A stretch of DNA of 54,469 nt, from assembly GCA_017453255.1 (NCBI GenBank), contig JAFTKN010000017.1, forward strand, positions 1 to 54,469, read 5' to 3'. Each line of letters opens with the position of its first letter. Position 1 is the stretch's first letter. This DNA is from Clostridia bacterium. GTDB lineage: Bacteria; Bacillota; Clostridia; Oscillospirales; CAG-272. A program made the position numbers and the translations under genes. This document shows positions 42,792-51,244 of the stretch, in pieces. The notes under the pieces were generated by a model. It saw only the letters and a list, made by a program, of their open reading frames with translations. It did not search any database and was not told where the DNA came from.

Positions 42792-43463
42792 ATGAAAAAT
42801 TTTATTTCAATATTGAAAAAAACACAGCTTTTTTCAGGCGTGGAGGAAAAAGAAATTGAATCAATGCTTGCTTGTCTTAACACAAGTGTACAGGAATATA
42901 AAAAGGGTGAATATTTGATTCAAAGTGGTGAGTATATTAACAATGTTATGATTTTGGTTAAGGGTAGATTGCATATACAAAATGATGATTATTTAGGAAA
43001 TAGAATAATCATTAACCAAATTTCCGTAGGTGAAATGTTTGGGGAGTCCTATATTTCAAATAATTATGTAGCAATAACGCATGATGTGTTAGCAGTTGAG
43101 GACAGTACTGTAATGTTTTTTGATGTCGATAGAATTATGACAAGCTGCTCAAGTGCCTGTAGCTTTCACTTGCTTGTAATTAAAAATCTATTTAATGCTA
43201 TATCTGAAAAAAACAGGAGATTAGTTGGGAAAATAAATCACATTTCAAAGCGTACCATTAGGGAAAAGCTAATTTCCTATCTATCGGAGCAATCTAAAAT
43301 AAATAATAGTATGTATTTTTCAATTCCCTTTAATCGTCAGCAGTTAGCAGATTTTTTATCTGTTGATAGGAGTGCTCTGTCAAATGAGCTTTGCAAAATG
43401 CGTAACGAGGGACTTTTGGAATTTGAGAAAAATCAATTTAAGCTATTAATAAAGCGAGGATGA
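42792..43463 (+). CDS. Crp/Fnr family transcriptional regulator
   Basis: A 223-residue regulator. Residues 10-130 form the cyclic-nucleotide-like beta barrel (GEYLIQSGEYINNVMILVKG, VGEMFGESY). A long dimer helix and a C-terminal winged helix follow (NRQQLADFLSVDRSALSNELCKM, about 178-200). There is no N-terminal Fnr-type cysteine cluster, so the effector is not oxygen through Fe-S in the E. coli way. It is divergent from the ferredoxin-like gene and probably controls it. Confidence 0.9.
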   Translation: MKNFISILKKTQLFSGVEEKEIESMLACLNTSVQEYKKGEYLIQSGEYINNVMILVKGRLHIQNDDYLGNRIIINQISVGEMFGESYISNNYVAITHDVLAVEDSTVMFFDVDRIMTSCSSACSFHLLVIKNLFNAISEKNRRLVGKINHISKRTIREKLISYLSEQSKINNSMYFSIPFNRQQLADFLSVDRSALSNELCKMRNEGLLEFEKNQFKLLIKRG

Positions 43464-43467
43464 ATGT

Positions 43468-44541
43468 ATGAAGATAATTATAGGTGGAGACGTATCAATA
43501 AAGGACTCTAAAAAGCTATTTGAAGAGTGCAAGGGAAATGAGCTTTTTTCAGATATAGTAGATATATTTAAAAATTCAAACAGAACAATAGTCAATCTTG
43601 AATGTGCGGTTACTGATAAGGATACCCCTATTAAAAAGATAGGTCCAAATCTTAAAGCACCCTTAAGCACCATAAAAACATTAAAGGATGTTGGTGTAAC
43701 TGACGTGTGTCTTTCTAATAATCATATTTTTGACTATGGAAAAGCTGGTATAAAGGATACCTTAGAGCTACTTGAAAAATATCAAATTAACCACACTGGG
43801 TTCGGAAAAAACGAAGATGATAGTAGAAAAAATCTAATTATAACCGATAGTGGAATCAAAATAGCAGTAATAGCTGTTTGCGAGCACGAGTATTCCTATG
43901 CACTGCCTAATCGTATGGGAGCAAGACCTTATGACCCATATGACACAAACGATGATATAGATAAAGCCAAAATGGAAAATGACTACGTGATAGTAATTTA
44001 TCATGGTGGGAAAGAAGAGTGCCGTTACCCATCTCCAAGACTTTTAAAGGCGTGTCGCTCAATGGTTAAGCACGGGGCAGATGTGGTGCTTTGTCAGCAC
44101 AGCCATTGTATAGGCTGTTATGAAGAATATATGGGTGGCCACATTCTTTATGGACAAGGTAATTTCCATTTTGTTTGCAAGGAATATGAAAATCCAAAAG
44201 ATAACGGAGAAATGTGGAACACAGGCTTGCTTGTGGAAATTTTAATAGATAAGTCGCTTGCAATTCGCTTCATACCTTGTGTAGTTGATGGACTTGGTAT
44301 AAGACTTGCAAAGCATGAAGAAGCCAAAAGACTACTGAATGAGCTTAACGAAAGAAGCAAATCTCTAAAGGACGGAGCATGGGAAAAGCATTGGCGTGAA
44401 TTTGCGTTAAGTCAGGATAGATATAAAGTAATTCCTGATGAATTAAAAGAGGAAATTGCTCATTTTTTTGATTGTGAATCTCATACAGATGCGTTTAAAG
44501 AGATAAATAAAACTTATAACGCAACAAATGAAATAGACTAA
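43468..44541 (+). CDS. CapA family (PGA_cap) metallophosphoesterase-like protein
   Basis: A 357-residue protein with the CapA/PgsA fold: GGDVSIKD at the start, NLECAVTD near 49, LSNNHIFDYGKAG near 90, YHGGKEECRYPS and QHSHCIGCYEEY with HILYGQGNFHF near 228. The family is linked with poly-gamma-glutamate capsule but is common as an isolated protein. It lacks a signal peptide, and no capB/capC neighbours are present, so a capsule role is unlikely. It starts 4 bases after the regulator and is likely co-transcribed with it. Confidence 0.87.
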   Translation: MKIIIGGDVSIKDSKKLFEECKGNELFSDIVDIFKNSNRTIVNLECAVTDKDTPIKKIGPNLKAPLSTIKTLKDVGVTDVCLSNNHIFDYGKAGIKDTLELLEKYQINHTGFGKNEDDSRKNLIITDSGIKIAVIAVCEHEYSYALPNRMGARPYDPYDTNDDIDKAKMENDYVIVIYHGGKEECRYPSPRLLKACRSMVKHGADVVLCQHSHCIGCYEEYMGGHILYGQGNFHFVCKEYENPKDNGEMWNTGLLVEILIDKSLAIRFIPCVVDGLGIRLAKHEEAKRLLNELNERSKSLKDGAWEKHWREFALSQDRYKVIPDELKEEIAHFFDCESHTDAFKEINKTYNATNEID

Positions 44542-44550
44542 AATAAGAAC

Positions 44551-44585
44551 AAAAACAGAAATTCCAAAGGGAATTTCTGTTTTTT
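44551..44585. terminator. bidirectional terminator
   Basis: AAAAACAGAAATTCC and GGAATTTCTGTTTTT pair over a short loop, between the convergent capA-like and hydrolase genes. Confidence 0.85.
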
Positions 44586-44609
44586 GTTTAAAGCTTATTT
44601 AAATAATCC

Positions 44610-46679
44610 TTACCTAACAATTAATAGTGCACTCAGCCCATCAATTTCAAACCTTTCATTTTTTATGCTGAATGAAACAGGTGCATCCTCTGGATTTATA
44701 ACAACATATGCAGTTTTTCCACCGTCGTCCTCCCAAGCAGAGGAAAGCAAACGTGGAAGTGATGCAAATTCACGTCCCCTAAATAAAGGAATGGTAATTT
44801 CCTCACATTCAATATCAGGAGCACACGCCATTTTACCCGAATAAAGATATTTTTTGCCACATAAATTATAAAACTTAAGCAAATTTTTAATAAAAAGTAA
44901 GGTTTTTTCCATATTTGGACTATGCTCAAAATCGCGAGTTCCCCAATGAGTCATTAATTCTCCCTTTGGTGTAACAATGAGAGTCATAATATCACCAATA
45001 GAGAATGAATAAGCAAGACGATAGCGTAGTGTGTCAACACTCGGCTCAAAGGGACAACCACATTGATTTCCCATAAAGTTTCTTACATACTCATGATAAA
45101 TGTAGGCGTAAACAGGAACAGGTGTTCCAAAGGGATAATTTAACTCAAACCTATTATCACTCATCAAAAGATTTCCAATAAAAGGCTCGCTTGCTGCACT
45201 TTCACAGCCAAAAATCATATTTGGAGCTAATGAATTCCACTCTGTAAGTAGCTTCTGCATATTAGAGGTCATCCATTCACCAGGCATAGGTGGGTGCAAG
45301 TGATTTCTTGCATAACACATGTATTGTCCACCACCATGGTTTTGGTCAAGAATTTGAGCATAGTCAATCCCACTTTCAAAAAGCGGAGAATATGCCTCGT
45401 TAAGAATTTCACGACCACGTATAGAGGCAGGACAAATATCATAGCCATATCGTTGATAAGGAGAGCAGGTAATACCAAGCTCAGGCCTGTTTTGTGGCGA
45501 ATGACATACGCCAAGTAGTACATTTTCCTTCTTGATTCTATCTTCGCAATTATATTCCTCAATCAAGGTGCTTTGTAAAGTATATCCAAAGCCAGAGGAA
45601 TAAACACCAAGCAAATCACCATTTTCGTGCAGTGCGGTTTTAAATTCATTAAATTTCTCAACTCCACCATATGGAGGCCAAACATAAGGAGGTGCCCAAG
45701 GCGCAGTACCCTCCCAATGCATTAAAAGTGCCATAATTTGTGATCCTGTAGCTTGTTTTATCCTATTAAGAATAGGAAGTGCGCTTGTATATGGAAATAG
45801 CTCGTTTGGCTCCATTTTATCCATATCGTGTATTCCACGAACAGGGTATGCTACAACCACAGGAGAAGATTCATACCAAGAGGGGAGGGCTTCGTTTTCT
45901 GTAACTGGCTTAACTCCTGAAGGTAAATTATTTAAAAACCATGACCTGTAAATTTCAGTAGCCGATTTCCAATCGCCTGAAAAGGCTTGCCATATAATGG
46001 GATATTCAGTAAAAAAGTCCTCTCCAAAGCCTTTACCAGAATAAAGACGCATTTGTAAGGAAATACCATTTTCATAACGGTAAAAATCTACGCCCTTAAA
46101 TGCTCTTTGAGTATCGTGTGCACCAATATAAAGTCCTATATCATCAAAAAGATACGATATAAACTGTGAGCATACCATGTTAGGAAATATAAAATAAGCA
46201 CCCGACATAGGAAATTCAGGCTCATACCTTGGAAGAAGTGTTTCGTCAGTAATAAGTATTCCCTCATTATAAGGAAAGAGAATTTTACCACCATTTTTAT
46301 CATTGTCAATAAGATAAGGAAGACAAGCCTTTGGAAACTCAACCCATTCAAGTGCGTATTCTGACGGAATACTTGTTATCTTGATTTTCCAAAAAATTGA
46401 TTCGCCACTTTCAATCTTAATCGTAACACAAATTTTGTCAAAATCTCCACCGAAGTGACTATAAATAAGAGTAGAGTATATATGCTTTTGCTCCATACTA
46501 ACTAATTTTGCGTTAGTAGAATCCATGTAAAAGCAATCGCCATTTTTGTTACGAAGCCTTATATTAAAAATAGGGCATAGACAAGCTAAACGCTCAATTC
46601 CACCGAGCTTTAATGAAGAAATTACTCCCTTGTTACTATCAATAAAAAGCTCAATACCCCTTGCAATTATTCCACCCAT
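44610..46679 (-). CDS. putative glycoside hydrolase (DUF6259-like)
   Basis: A 689-residue protein without signal peptide. The first 230 residues look like a beta-sandwich, and the middle resembles a TIM barrel (GSQIMALLMHWEGTAPWAPP; DYAQILDQNHGG; NMIFGCESAASEPF), ending with a small beta domain. Acid residues in DQNHG and GCESAA are candidate catalytic groups. My best match is the DUF6259 family associated with glycan breakdown; I am only moderately sure. Start 46679 is chosen for its GAGG site. It lies 40 bases after the amidohydrolase gene on the same strand. Confidence 0.6.
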   Translation of the reverse strand: MGGIIARGIELFIDSNKGVISSLKLGGIERLACLCPIFNIRLRNKNGDCFYMDSTNAKLVSMEQKHIYSTLIYSHFGGDFDKICVTIKIESGESIFWKIKITSIPSEYALEWVEFPKACLPYLIDNDKNGGKILFPYNEGILITDETLLPRYEPEFPMSGAYFIFPNMVCSQFISYLFDDIGLYIGAHDTQRAFKGVDFYRYENGISLQMRLYSGKGFGEDFFTEYPIIWQAFSGDWKSATEIYRSWFLNNLPSGVKPVTENEALPSWYESSPVVVAYPVRGIHDMDKMEPNELFPYTSALPILNRIKQATGSQIMALLMHWEGTAPWAPPYVWPPYGGVEKFNEFKTALHENGDLLGVYSSGFGYTLQSTLIEEYNCEDRIKKENVLLGVCHSPQNRPELGITCSPYQRYGYDICPASIRGREILNEAYSPLFESGIDYAQILDQNHGGGQYMCYARNHLHPPMPGEWMTSNMQKLLTEWNSLAPNMIFGCESAASEPFIGNLLMSDNRFELNYPFGTPVPVYAYIYHEYVRNFMGNQCGCPFEPSVDTLRYRLAYSFSIGDIMTLIVTPKGELMTHWGTRDFEHSPNMEKTLLFIKNLLKFYNLCGKKYLYSGKMACAPDIECEEITIPLFRGREFASLPRLLSSAWEDDGGKTAYVVINPEDAPVSFSIKNERFEIDGLSALLIVR

Positions 46680-46719
46680 AACAAACCTCAAAAGTTCAAA
46701 AATTATTTATCTATTGCTT

Positions 46720-47775
46720 TTATAAATACTTTTCCATAAGCGGCTTGATTCTGTCAATATCCTCACTACTTAAAGCAAAGAAATATTTTTGAATGTATGA
46801 TTTGAATTTCTCCTTGTTAAATGGCTTTGGAGTAAAACCAACTCGCCTTTCAAAGTTTGAAAAAAGGATGTTATCTCTCTTTTCATCTGAAAGTCCTAAG
46901 CCCATAAGCTCTCTGTTATCAAAGCTTTTAATTGTGTTATCAGTGGCTATAAAGCCTGTAACTAAATTAAAAAGCCATTTTGCATATTTTTCATCACACA
47001 TAAAGCTACGGTCAGTACCGAAAATTAGTCTATTTGAATATTTATTAAAAAATTCCTTATAGTAGGAAGGGTTCTTTTCAAACTCCACATACATTTCTCC
47101 ACCAGGGGTTAAATCAACACACAAATTTGGATACTGGTTAAACAATTCTTCTAAAATTTGAGGTTCTTTACCACAAAAGAAGAAGTGAGCAAGAGTAAGC
47201 GAAAGATTAGGATAATCCTTTAATATTTGAAGTACTTGATTCTTAATTTCTTCATAAGAAGAAAATGTTTTATCAAGATAAGCCCAACCATGCTCAACTG
47301 CCCATTTTGGAGCTGTTTTTATGTCCCAAAACTCATCAGGATCATTTGCGTGCATTAAAAGGTGAGTACCATCATTTTCAATCTCGTAATAAAGCTTGTT
47401 AAGAGCTGGGTGATTAAGATTATTTCCAATTCTTTTATGCTCATTTGGTTTTCCTTCAAGCATTTTAATACCATCAAAGCCTATATCCATAAGCTCTCTA
47501 TATTGAGCTACTGCATCCATATCACAAGGCATATTGTCTATAGGAATCTTGATAAGCTCAATTCCACCGTGTATATAAGTGTTTGGTCTGAGTAGCTTGT
47601 AAAAGCCTAACATTATGTTGTTGCATATATTTGCTTGATAAAGAGGAACTGCACAAATATTTATTTTATTTACATTATATTCCTTAAGATATTTGTCAAA
47701 GCAAGAAATATAGTCCTTTTCTCTCCATCTTGATATATGTAAATGACTGTCGATGATTTTACTAATATTAGACAT
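46720..47775 (-). CDS. amidohydrolase family protein (Amidohydro_2-like)
   Basis: A 351-residue TIM-barrel metal hydrolase. The metal motif DSHLH is at residues 9-13; histidines recur in LLMHAND and LTLAHFFFCG, and the catalytic aspartate in LIFGTDRSF. Relatives act as decarboxylases or lactonases on sugar acids or aromatics. With the putative glycoside hydrolase it may form a two-gene catabolic operon. No transporter is attached. Substrate unknown. Confidence 0.8.
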   Translation of the reverse strand: MSNISKIIDSHLHISRWREKDYISCFDKYLKEYNVNKINICAVPLYQANICNNIMLGFYKLLRPNTYIHGGIELIKIPIDNMPCDMDAVAQYRELMDIGFDGIKMLEGKPNEHKRIGNNLNHPALNKLYYEIENDGTHLLMHANDPDEFWDIKTAPKWAVEHGWAYLDKTFSSYEEIKNQVLQILKDYPNLSLTLAHFFFCGKEPQILEELFNQYPNLCVDLTPGGEMYVEFEKNPSYYKEFFNKYSNRLIFGTDRSFMCDEKYAKWLFNLVTGFIATDNTIKSFDNRELMGLGLSDEKRDNILFSNFERRVGFTPKPFNKEKFKSYIQKYFFALSSEDIDRIKPLMEKYL

Positions 47776-48291
47776 GGTTACTCCTTTTGTTAGAATTAAT
47801 TTTATGTCTCCAATATAGTTTTTCTACAAGGTATATCAAATTCTTGTTGAAAGATACATTAATATCATAAATATATTATACAATATAAGTCAGCTCAAAA
47901 TCAATAGATTTTGCTCATTTAAACTAATGGTAGAATAAGAGCCTTTTATACTCAAGGTATTAATCCTAAAGAAGTGCTTTTGAAAAATTTAAACGCAACT
48001 TGTAATATTTAAAAAGTAATATAAGTATGATGATAATCACACTCGTATTCTCTTCATTTTTTATAAATACTTTAACACTTGTATAATTAGGTGAAGAGGA
48101 TTCAAATAGCCTTTAAATATCTGCTTTTCATATTTTCTCTCTTATAATTCTTATGTAACATTATGAATTATTTTGCAAAAAGGCAATTAAGGTGTATCTA
48201 TAAAAGCTTAGCTTAAAATTTTCAACAAGACTTGCTATTTTGGCGCAAGTACATTATAATAAATAGAAAAAGCTTTTTTAGGAGGAGGTTT
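47776..48291. other. AT-rich intergenic region
   Basis: About 515 bases with no credible gene. One stretch on the plus strand around 47935-48012 encodes 29 residues in frame (containing FYTQGINPKEVLLKN) with protein-like composition but no start or ribosome site; it could be the stump of a lost gene. Promoters for the genes on both sides must lie here but no strong pair stands out. Confidence 0.4.
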
Positions 48292-48984
48292 ATGTTTAAA
48301 ACCGAGCTTCATTGTCATTCAAGTGAGGTGAGCGAATGTGCAAAAGTAAGTGCGAGCGAGCTTGTGGAAAAGTATATATCCCAAGGCTATTCCACACTCG
48401 TACTGACTAATCACTTTGCCTCCTTTACATACAACTATTTAAAATGCACCGATTGGCAGGATTGGATAGATAAATACACCCACGGCTATAAACTACTAAA
48501 GGAGCTTGCAGGTGATAGGCTCGAGGTGCTACTCGGTGTGGAGCTTCGTCCCGATAGCTCTCCTAACGATTATTTACTTTATGGCTTGAACGAAGAATTT
48601 TTACGAGAGCATGAATGGCTCTTTCGCTTATCCGTCGAAGAGCTATCACGCATAACGCGAGAAAATGGTATTTTGCTGATACAGGCACACCCATTTCGTA
48701 ATAATATGTGTATAAGCGTGCCTGACTTGTTAGATGGAATTGAGGTCTATAACGGAAGCGCTCTTGGACATTATAAAACAGACTCTCGAAACGATATTGC
48801 TCTTGCATGGGCAAAAAAATTCGACATGATTTACACCTCAGGCTCAGATTTACACTATCCCGATGATCCTCCCTGTGCAGGAATTTTAACCGAGCAGAAA
48901 ATCAGCGACGCTTCCACGCTGGTGCGCGTTCTTAAAAGCAAAAGCTATTCTATTATTGGTGGACAAGACACGAAAAGGGGCTAA
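48292..48984 (+). CDS. PHP-domain metal-dependent phosphoesterase
   Basis: A 230-residue protein of the polymerase-and-histidinol-phosphatase superfamily. The metal motif ELHCHSS (His7, His9), LTNHF near 41, LGVELRPDS, the QAHPFRN motif near 144 and SGSDLHYPDDP near 188 are all present. Probably a cytoplasmic phosphoesterase of unknown substrate. I start it at 48292, just behind AGGAGGAGG; a longer frame to 48232 includes that ribosome site. Its GC content is somewhat above that of genes to its left. Confidence 0.85.
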   Translation: MFKTELHCHSSEVSECAKVSASELVEKYISQGYSTLVLTNHFASFTYNYLKCTDWQDWIDKYTHGYKLLKELAGDRLEVLLGVELRPDSSPNDYLLYGLNEEFLREHEWLFRLSVEELSRITRENGILLIQAHPFRNNMCISVPDLLDGIEVYNGSALGHYKTDSRNDIALAWAKKFDMIYTSGSDLHYPDDPPCAGILTEQKISDASTLVRVLKSKSYSIIGGQDTKRG

Positions 48985-49014
48985 TACATTAATAAATGTC
49001 ACAAAAAGTAAAAA

Positions 49015-49057
49015 GCAACCACTCTTTACCGAAATGGTATTGAGTGGTTGTTGTTTT
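49015..49057 (+). terminator. terminator of the PHP gene
   Basis: CAACCACTC and GAGTGGTTG pair, with an inner TACC/GGTA extension, followed by TTGTTTTG. Confidence 0.75.
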
Positions 49058-49227
49058 GATATATAGTTTAATTGCCGAAAAAACCAACATAAAGAGAGAA
49101 AATTACACAACAATGAGATAGAAAAATCAAGTAGATTTCCAATAGATTTGGAAAATGTATTGTGTTCCAAAAGATGAAAAAGGAGGGATAAAAGCATATG
49201 TGAAAAGGCGTTGGGACACCTTAAAAA

Positions 49228-49258
49228 AGCTTATTTTTGTGAAAATGTAAAATAAGCT
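49228..49258 (-). terminator. minus strand terminator-like hairpin without a gene
   Basis: AGCTTATTTT and AAAATAAGCT pair perfectly across 11 bases. The minus strand continues TTTTTTAAGG, so it would stop leftward transcription coming from the T-box region, where no minus strand gene is found. Confidence 0.45.
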
Positions 49259-49304
49259 ATGAAAATAATTTCAAAAATGCCACTTTTTTCGAAAAAAATT
49301 AAAA

Positions 49305-49322
49305 ACCTATTGACAAGGTAGG
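49305..49322 (+). promoter_or_regulatory. shared regulator box 1 (trpB promoter)
   Basis: ACCTATTGACAAGGTAGG, identical at all 18 positions to the element at 53962-53979 in front of the sulfhydrylase. It has CCTA/TAGG ends around the -35 hexamer TTGACA. Its place over the -35 suggests a repressor operator; the regulator family is unknown (an Rrf2/CymR-like protein is one guess, from the sulfur context). Confidence 0.65.
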
Positions 49323-49338
49323 AGTATAGTGATATAAT
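49310..49338 (+). promoter_or_regulatory. perfect SigA promoter of trpB
   Basis: TTGACA (49310-49315) and TATAAT (49333-49338), 17-base spacer. Transcription would start near 49345, just ahead of the T-box. Confidence 0.9.
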
Positions 49339-49344
49339 AAGACA

Positions 49345-49640
49345 TCATAAACCGTTGAAGCGGAGATAACGTAAGATAAGACTACACAGAGAGCCCGCAT
49401 AGCTGAGAGTCGGGTTAGAAACTGTCCTACAAATGGACCGCTGAGGGCGCAGTCAAAAGAACAGCCTTGTTCCGAGTATTCTGCGACGTTGTAGGCAGAC
49501 GTAAATTGTCGGAGATATGATGGTATCTCGCTAAGCGCACACCCTATTTGGATGTGAATCAAGGTGGCACCGCGGATAGTGTTTATTGTACTGTTCGTCC
49601 TTGATAGAGAGTGTATCTCTGTCAAGGGCGTTTTTGTTTG
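49345..49640 (+). promoter_or_regulatory. T-box riboswitch, tryptophan specifier (UGG)
   Basis: About 295 bases of leader. Stem I runs from CCGTTGAAGCGG to ACCGCTGAGGG and contains the AGAGAG region. The specifier codon is TGG at 49434-49436 (in CAAATGGACCG), so uncharged tRNA-Trp should be sensed. The conserved T-box AAGGTGGCACCGCGG is at 49561-49575, and a terminator stem follows (49597-49629: GTCCTTGATAGAGA with TCTCTGTCAAGGGC, then TTTTTG). Binding of uncharged tRNA-Trp would favour the antiterminator and allow trpB expression. Confidence 0.93.
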
Positions 49641-49701
49641 CATAAGCTCCTTTGACATACGATGAGTCAAAGGAGTTTTCTTTTTAATAGGAGGGAATAT
49701 A

Positions 49702-49791
49702 ATGTTATTAACAAAATACTGGCGTCAAAGAAGACGCCAAAGGAATATTTATAATTATATAATTAAGGAAGAATTTTGCAAGCTAATCTAA
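49702..49791 (+). CDS. possible 29-residue leader peptide before trpB
   Basis: A short frame with a strong AGGAGGG site 7 bases upstream, located after the T-box terminator. It encodes a basic peptide with the sequence YWRQRRRQR near the start, with one tryptophan. A perfect hairpin GGCGTC/GACGCC (49721-49738) starts in the Trp codon. It may act as a second, translational control layer for trpB, or be a fortuitous frame. Confidence 0.4.
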   Translation: MLLTKYWRQRRRQRNIYNYIIKEEFCKLI

Positions 49792-49814
49792 AAAAATATA
49801 TGGAGTAAACTATT

Positions 49815-51188
49815 ATGAAAAACGAAAAAATACCTTATAAAATCTATCTTAATGAATCGGAGATGCCTAAGGCTTGGTATAATCTGCGTGCCGATATGAA
49901 AAAGAAGCCGGCACCGTTACTCAATCCCGCTACACACGAGCCTATGAAGGCTGAAGAGCTTGCGGGCGTGTTCTGCGAGGAGCTGATCGCACAGGAGCTT
50001 GATAACGACACCCCCTTCTTTGAAATACCCGAGGAAATTCGGACCTTCTATAAGATGTATCGTCCGTCTCCACTTGTTCGTGCATATTGCCTTGAAGAAA
50101 AACTTGGTACACCTGCAAAGATCTATTACAAATTTGAGGGCAATAACACCAGCGGTAGCCACAAGCTAAACTCTGCTATCGCTCAGGCATATTATGCGAA
50201 AAGGCAGGGGCTCAAAGGAGTTACCACCGAAACGGGCGCGGGTCAGTGGGGCACAGCTCTCTCAATGGCGTGCTCTTACTTCGATCTCGACTGCAAGGTG
50301 TATATGGTAAAATGCTCCTACGAGCAGAAGCCCTTTCGCCGTGAGGTGATGCGTACCTACGGTGCGTCGATAACACCCTCGCCTTCTATGGAAACTGAAG
50401 TCGGAAAGAAGATACTTGCAGAGCATCCAGGTACAACAGGAAGCCTTGGATGCGCGATTTCCGAAGCAGTTGAAAAGGCGGTTACAAGTGATGGCTACCG
50501 CTATGTGCTTGGAAGTGTTTTAAATCAGGTCCTTTTGCATCAATCAGTGATTGGTCTTGAAACCAAAGTCGCCCTTGACAAATACGGTATCAAGCCCGAT
50601 ATCATCATTGGCTGTGCGGGCGGTGGATCCAACCTCGGTGGTCTGATTGCTCCCTTTATGGGTGAAAAGCTTCGTGGCGAAGCCGATTATCGCATCATTG
50701 CCGTTGAGCCCGCATCCTGTCCGAGCTTCACGCGAGGCGTGTATGCTTACGACTTCTGCGATACGGGCATGGTTTGTCCACTTGCAAAGATGTATACGCT
50801 TGGCAGTGACTTCATTCCCTCGGCAAACCACGCGGGAGGTCTGCGTTACCATGGTATGAGCTCCACACTCTCCGAGCTGTATAATCAGGGACTGATGGAG
50901 GCAACCAGTGTCAAGCAGACCGAGGTCTTTGAGGCGGCGGAATACTTTGCAAGAGTGGAAGGCATCCTTCCCGCACCCGAAAGCTCCCACGCCATTCGCG
51001 TTGCCATTGATGAGGCACTCAAATGCAAGGAGACGGGCGAAGAGAAAACCATCGTATTCGGTCTTACTGGTACGGGATACTTTGATATGGTCGCATATGA
51101 GAAGTTCCATGAAGGGCAGATGAGTGACTATATTCCTACCGATGATGAGCTGGCACAATATCGCGCTAAGCTTCCCAAGATGGATTAA
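49815..51188 (+). CDS. trpB: TrpB2-type tryptophan synthase beta chain
   Basis: A 457-residue PLP enzyme. The N-terminal part NESEMPKAWYNLRADM is the long-form TrpB2 pattern. The PLP lysine is Lys117 in SGSHKLNSA; the catalytic Glu139 in TETGAGQWG and the phosphate loop GCAGGGSNLGG near 266 are in place. It joins indole (or O-phosphoserine-type substrates in some homologues) with serine to give tryptophan. There is no trpA or other trp gene nearby, so it probably salvages indole. Control by a Trp T-box supports tryptophan formation. Higher GC than the left part of the window. Confidence 0.92.
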   Translation: MKNEKIPYKIYLNESEMPKAWYNLRADMKKKPAPLLNPATHEPMKAEELAGVFCEELIAQELDNDTPFFEIPEEIRTFYKMYRPSPLVRAYCLEEKLGTPAKIYYKFEGNNTSGSHKLNSAIAQAYYAKRQGLKGVTTETGAGQWGTALSMACSYFDLDCKVYMVKCSYEQKPFRREVMRTYGASITPSPSMETEVGKKILAEHPGTTGSLGCAISEAVEKAVTSDGYRYVLGSVLNQVLLHQSVIGLETKVALDKYGIKPDIIIGCAGGGSNLGGLIAPFMGEKLRGEADYRIIAVEPASCPSFTRGVYAYDFCDTGMVCPLAKMYTLGSDFIPSANHAGGLRYHGMSSTLSELYNQGLMEATSVKQTEVFEAAEYFARVEGILPAPESSHAIRVAIDEALKCKETGEEKTIVFGLTGTGYFDMVAYEKFHEGQMSDYIPTDDELAQYRAKLPKMD

Positions 51189-51212
51189 GGTCTTATGTCA
51201 TTTATATTCAAA

Positions 51213-51236
51213 AGGCGTCGCTCACAAGCGACGCCT
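51213..51236. terminator. bidirectional terminator between trpB and pdxR
   Basis: AGGCGTCGC and GCGACGCCT pair perfectly around six bases. T-rich stretches are short on both sides. It lies between the convergent stops at 51188 and 51245. Confidence 0.65.
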
Positions 51237-51244
51237 CTATTTAT

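Noticed and set aside
43468..44541. Capsule (poly-gamma-glutamate) synthesis locus
   Set aside because: The CapA-like protein lacks a signal peptide and there are no capB, capC or capE genes near it.
47935..48012. Possible gene stump (29 residues with FYTQGINPKEVLLKN)
   Set aside because: No start codon, ribosome site or recognisable family; kept only as a remark in the intergenic entry.
49299..49670. 123-residue minus strand frame
   Set aside because: It is antisense to a complete T-box riboswitch with promoter and terminator, which fully explains the sequence.
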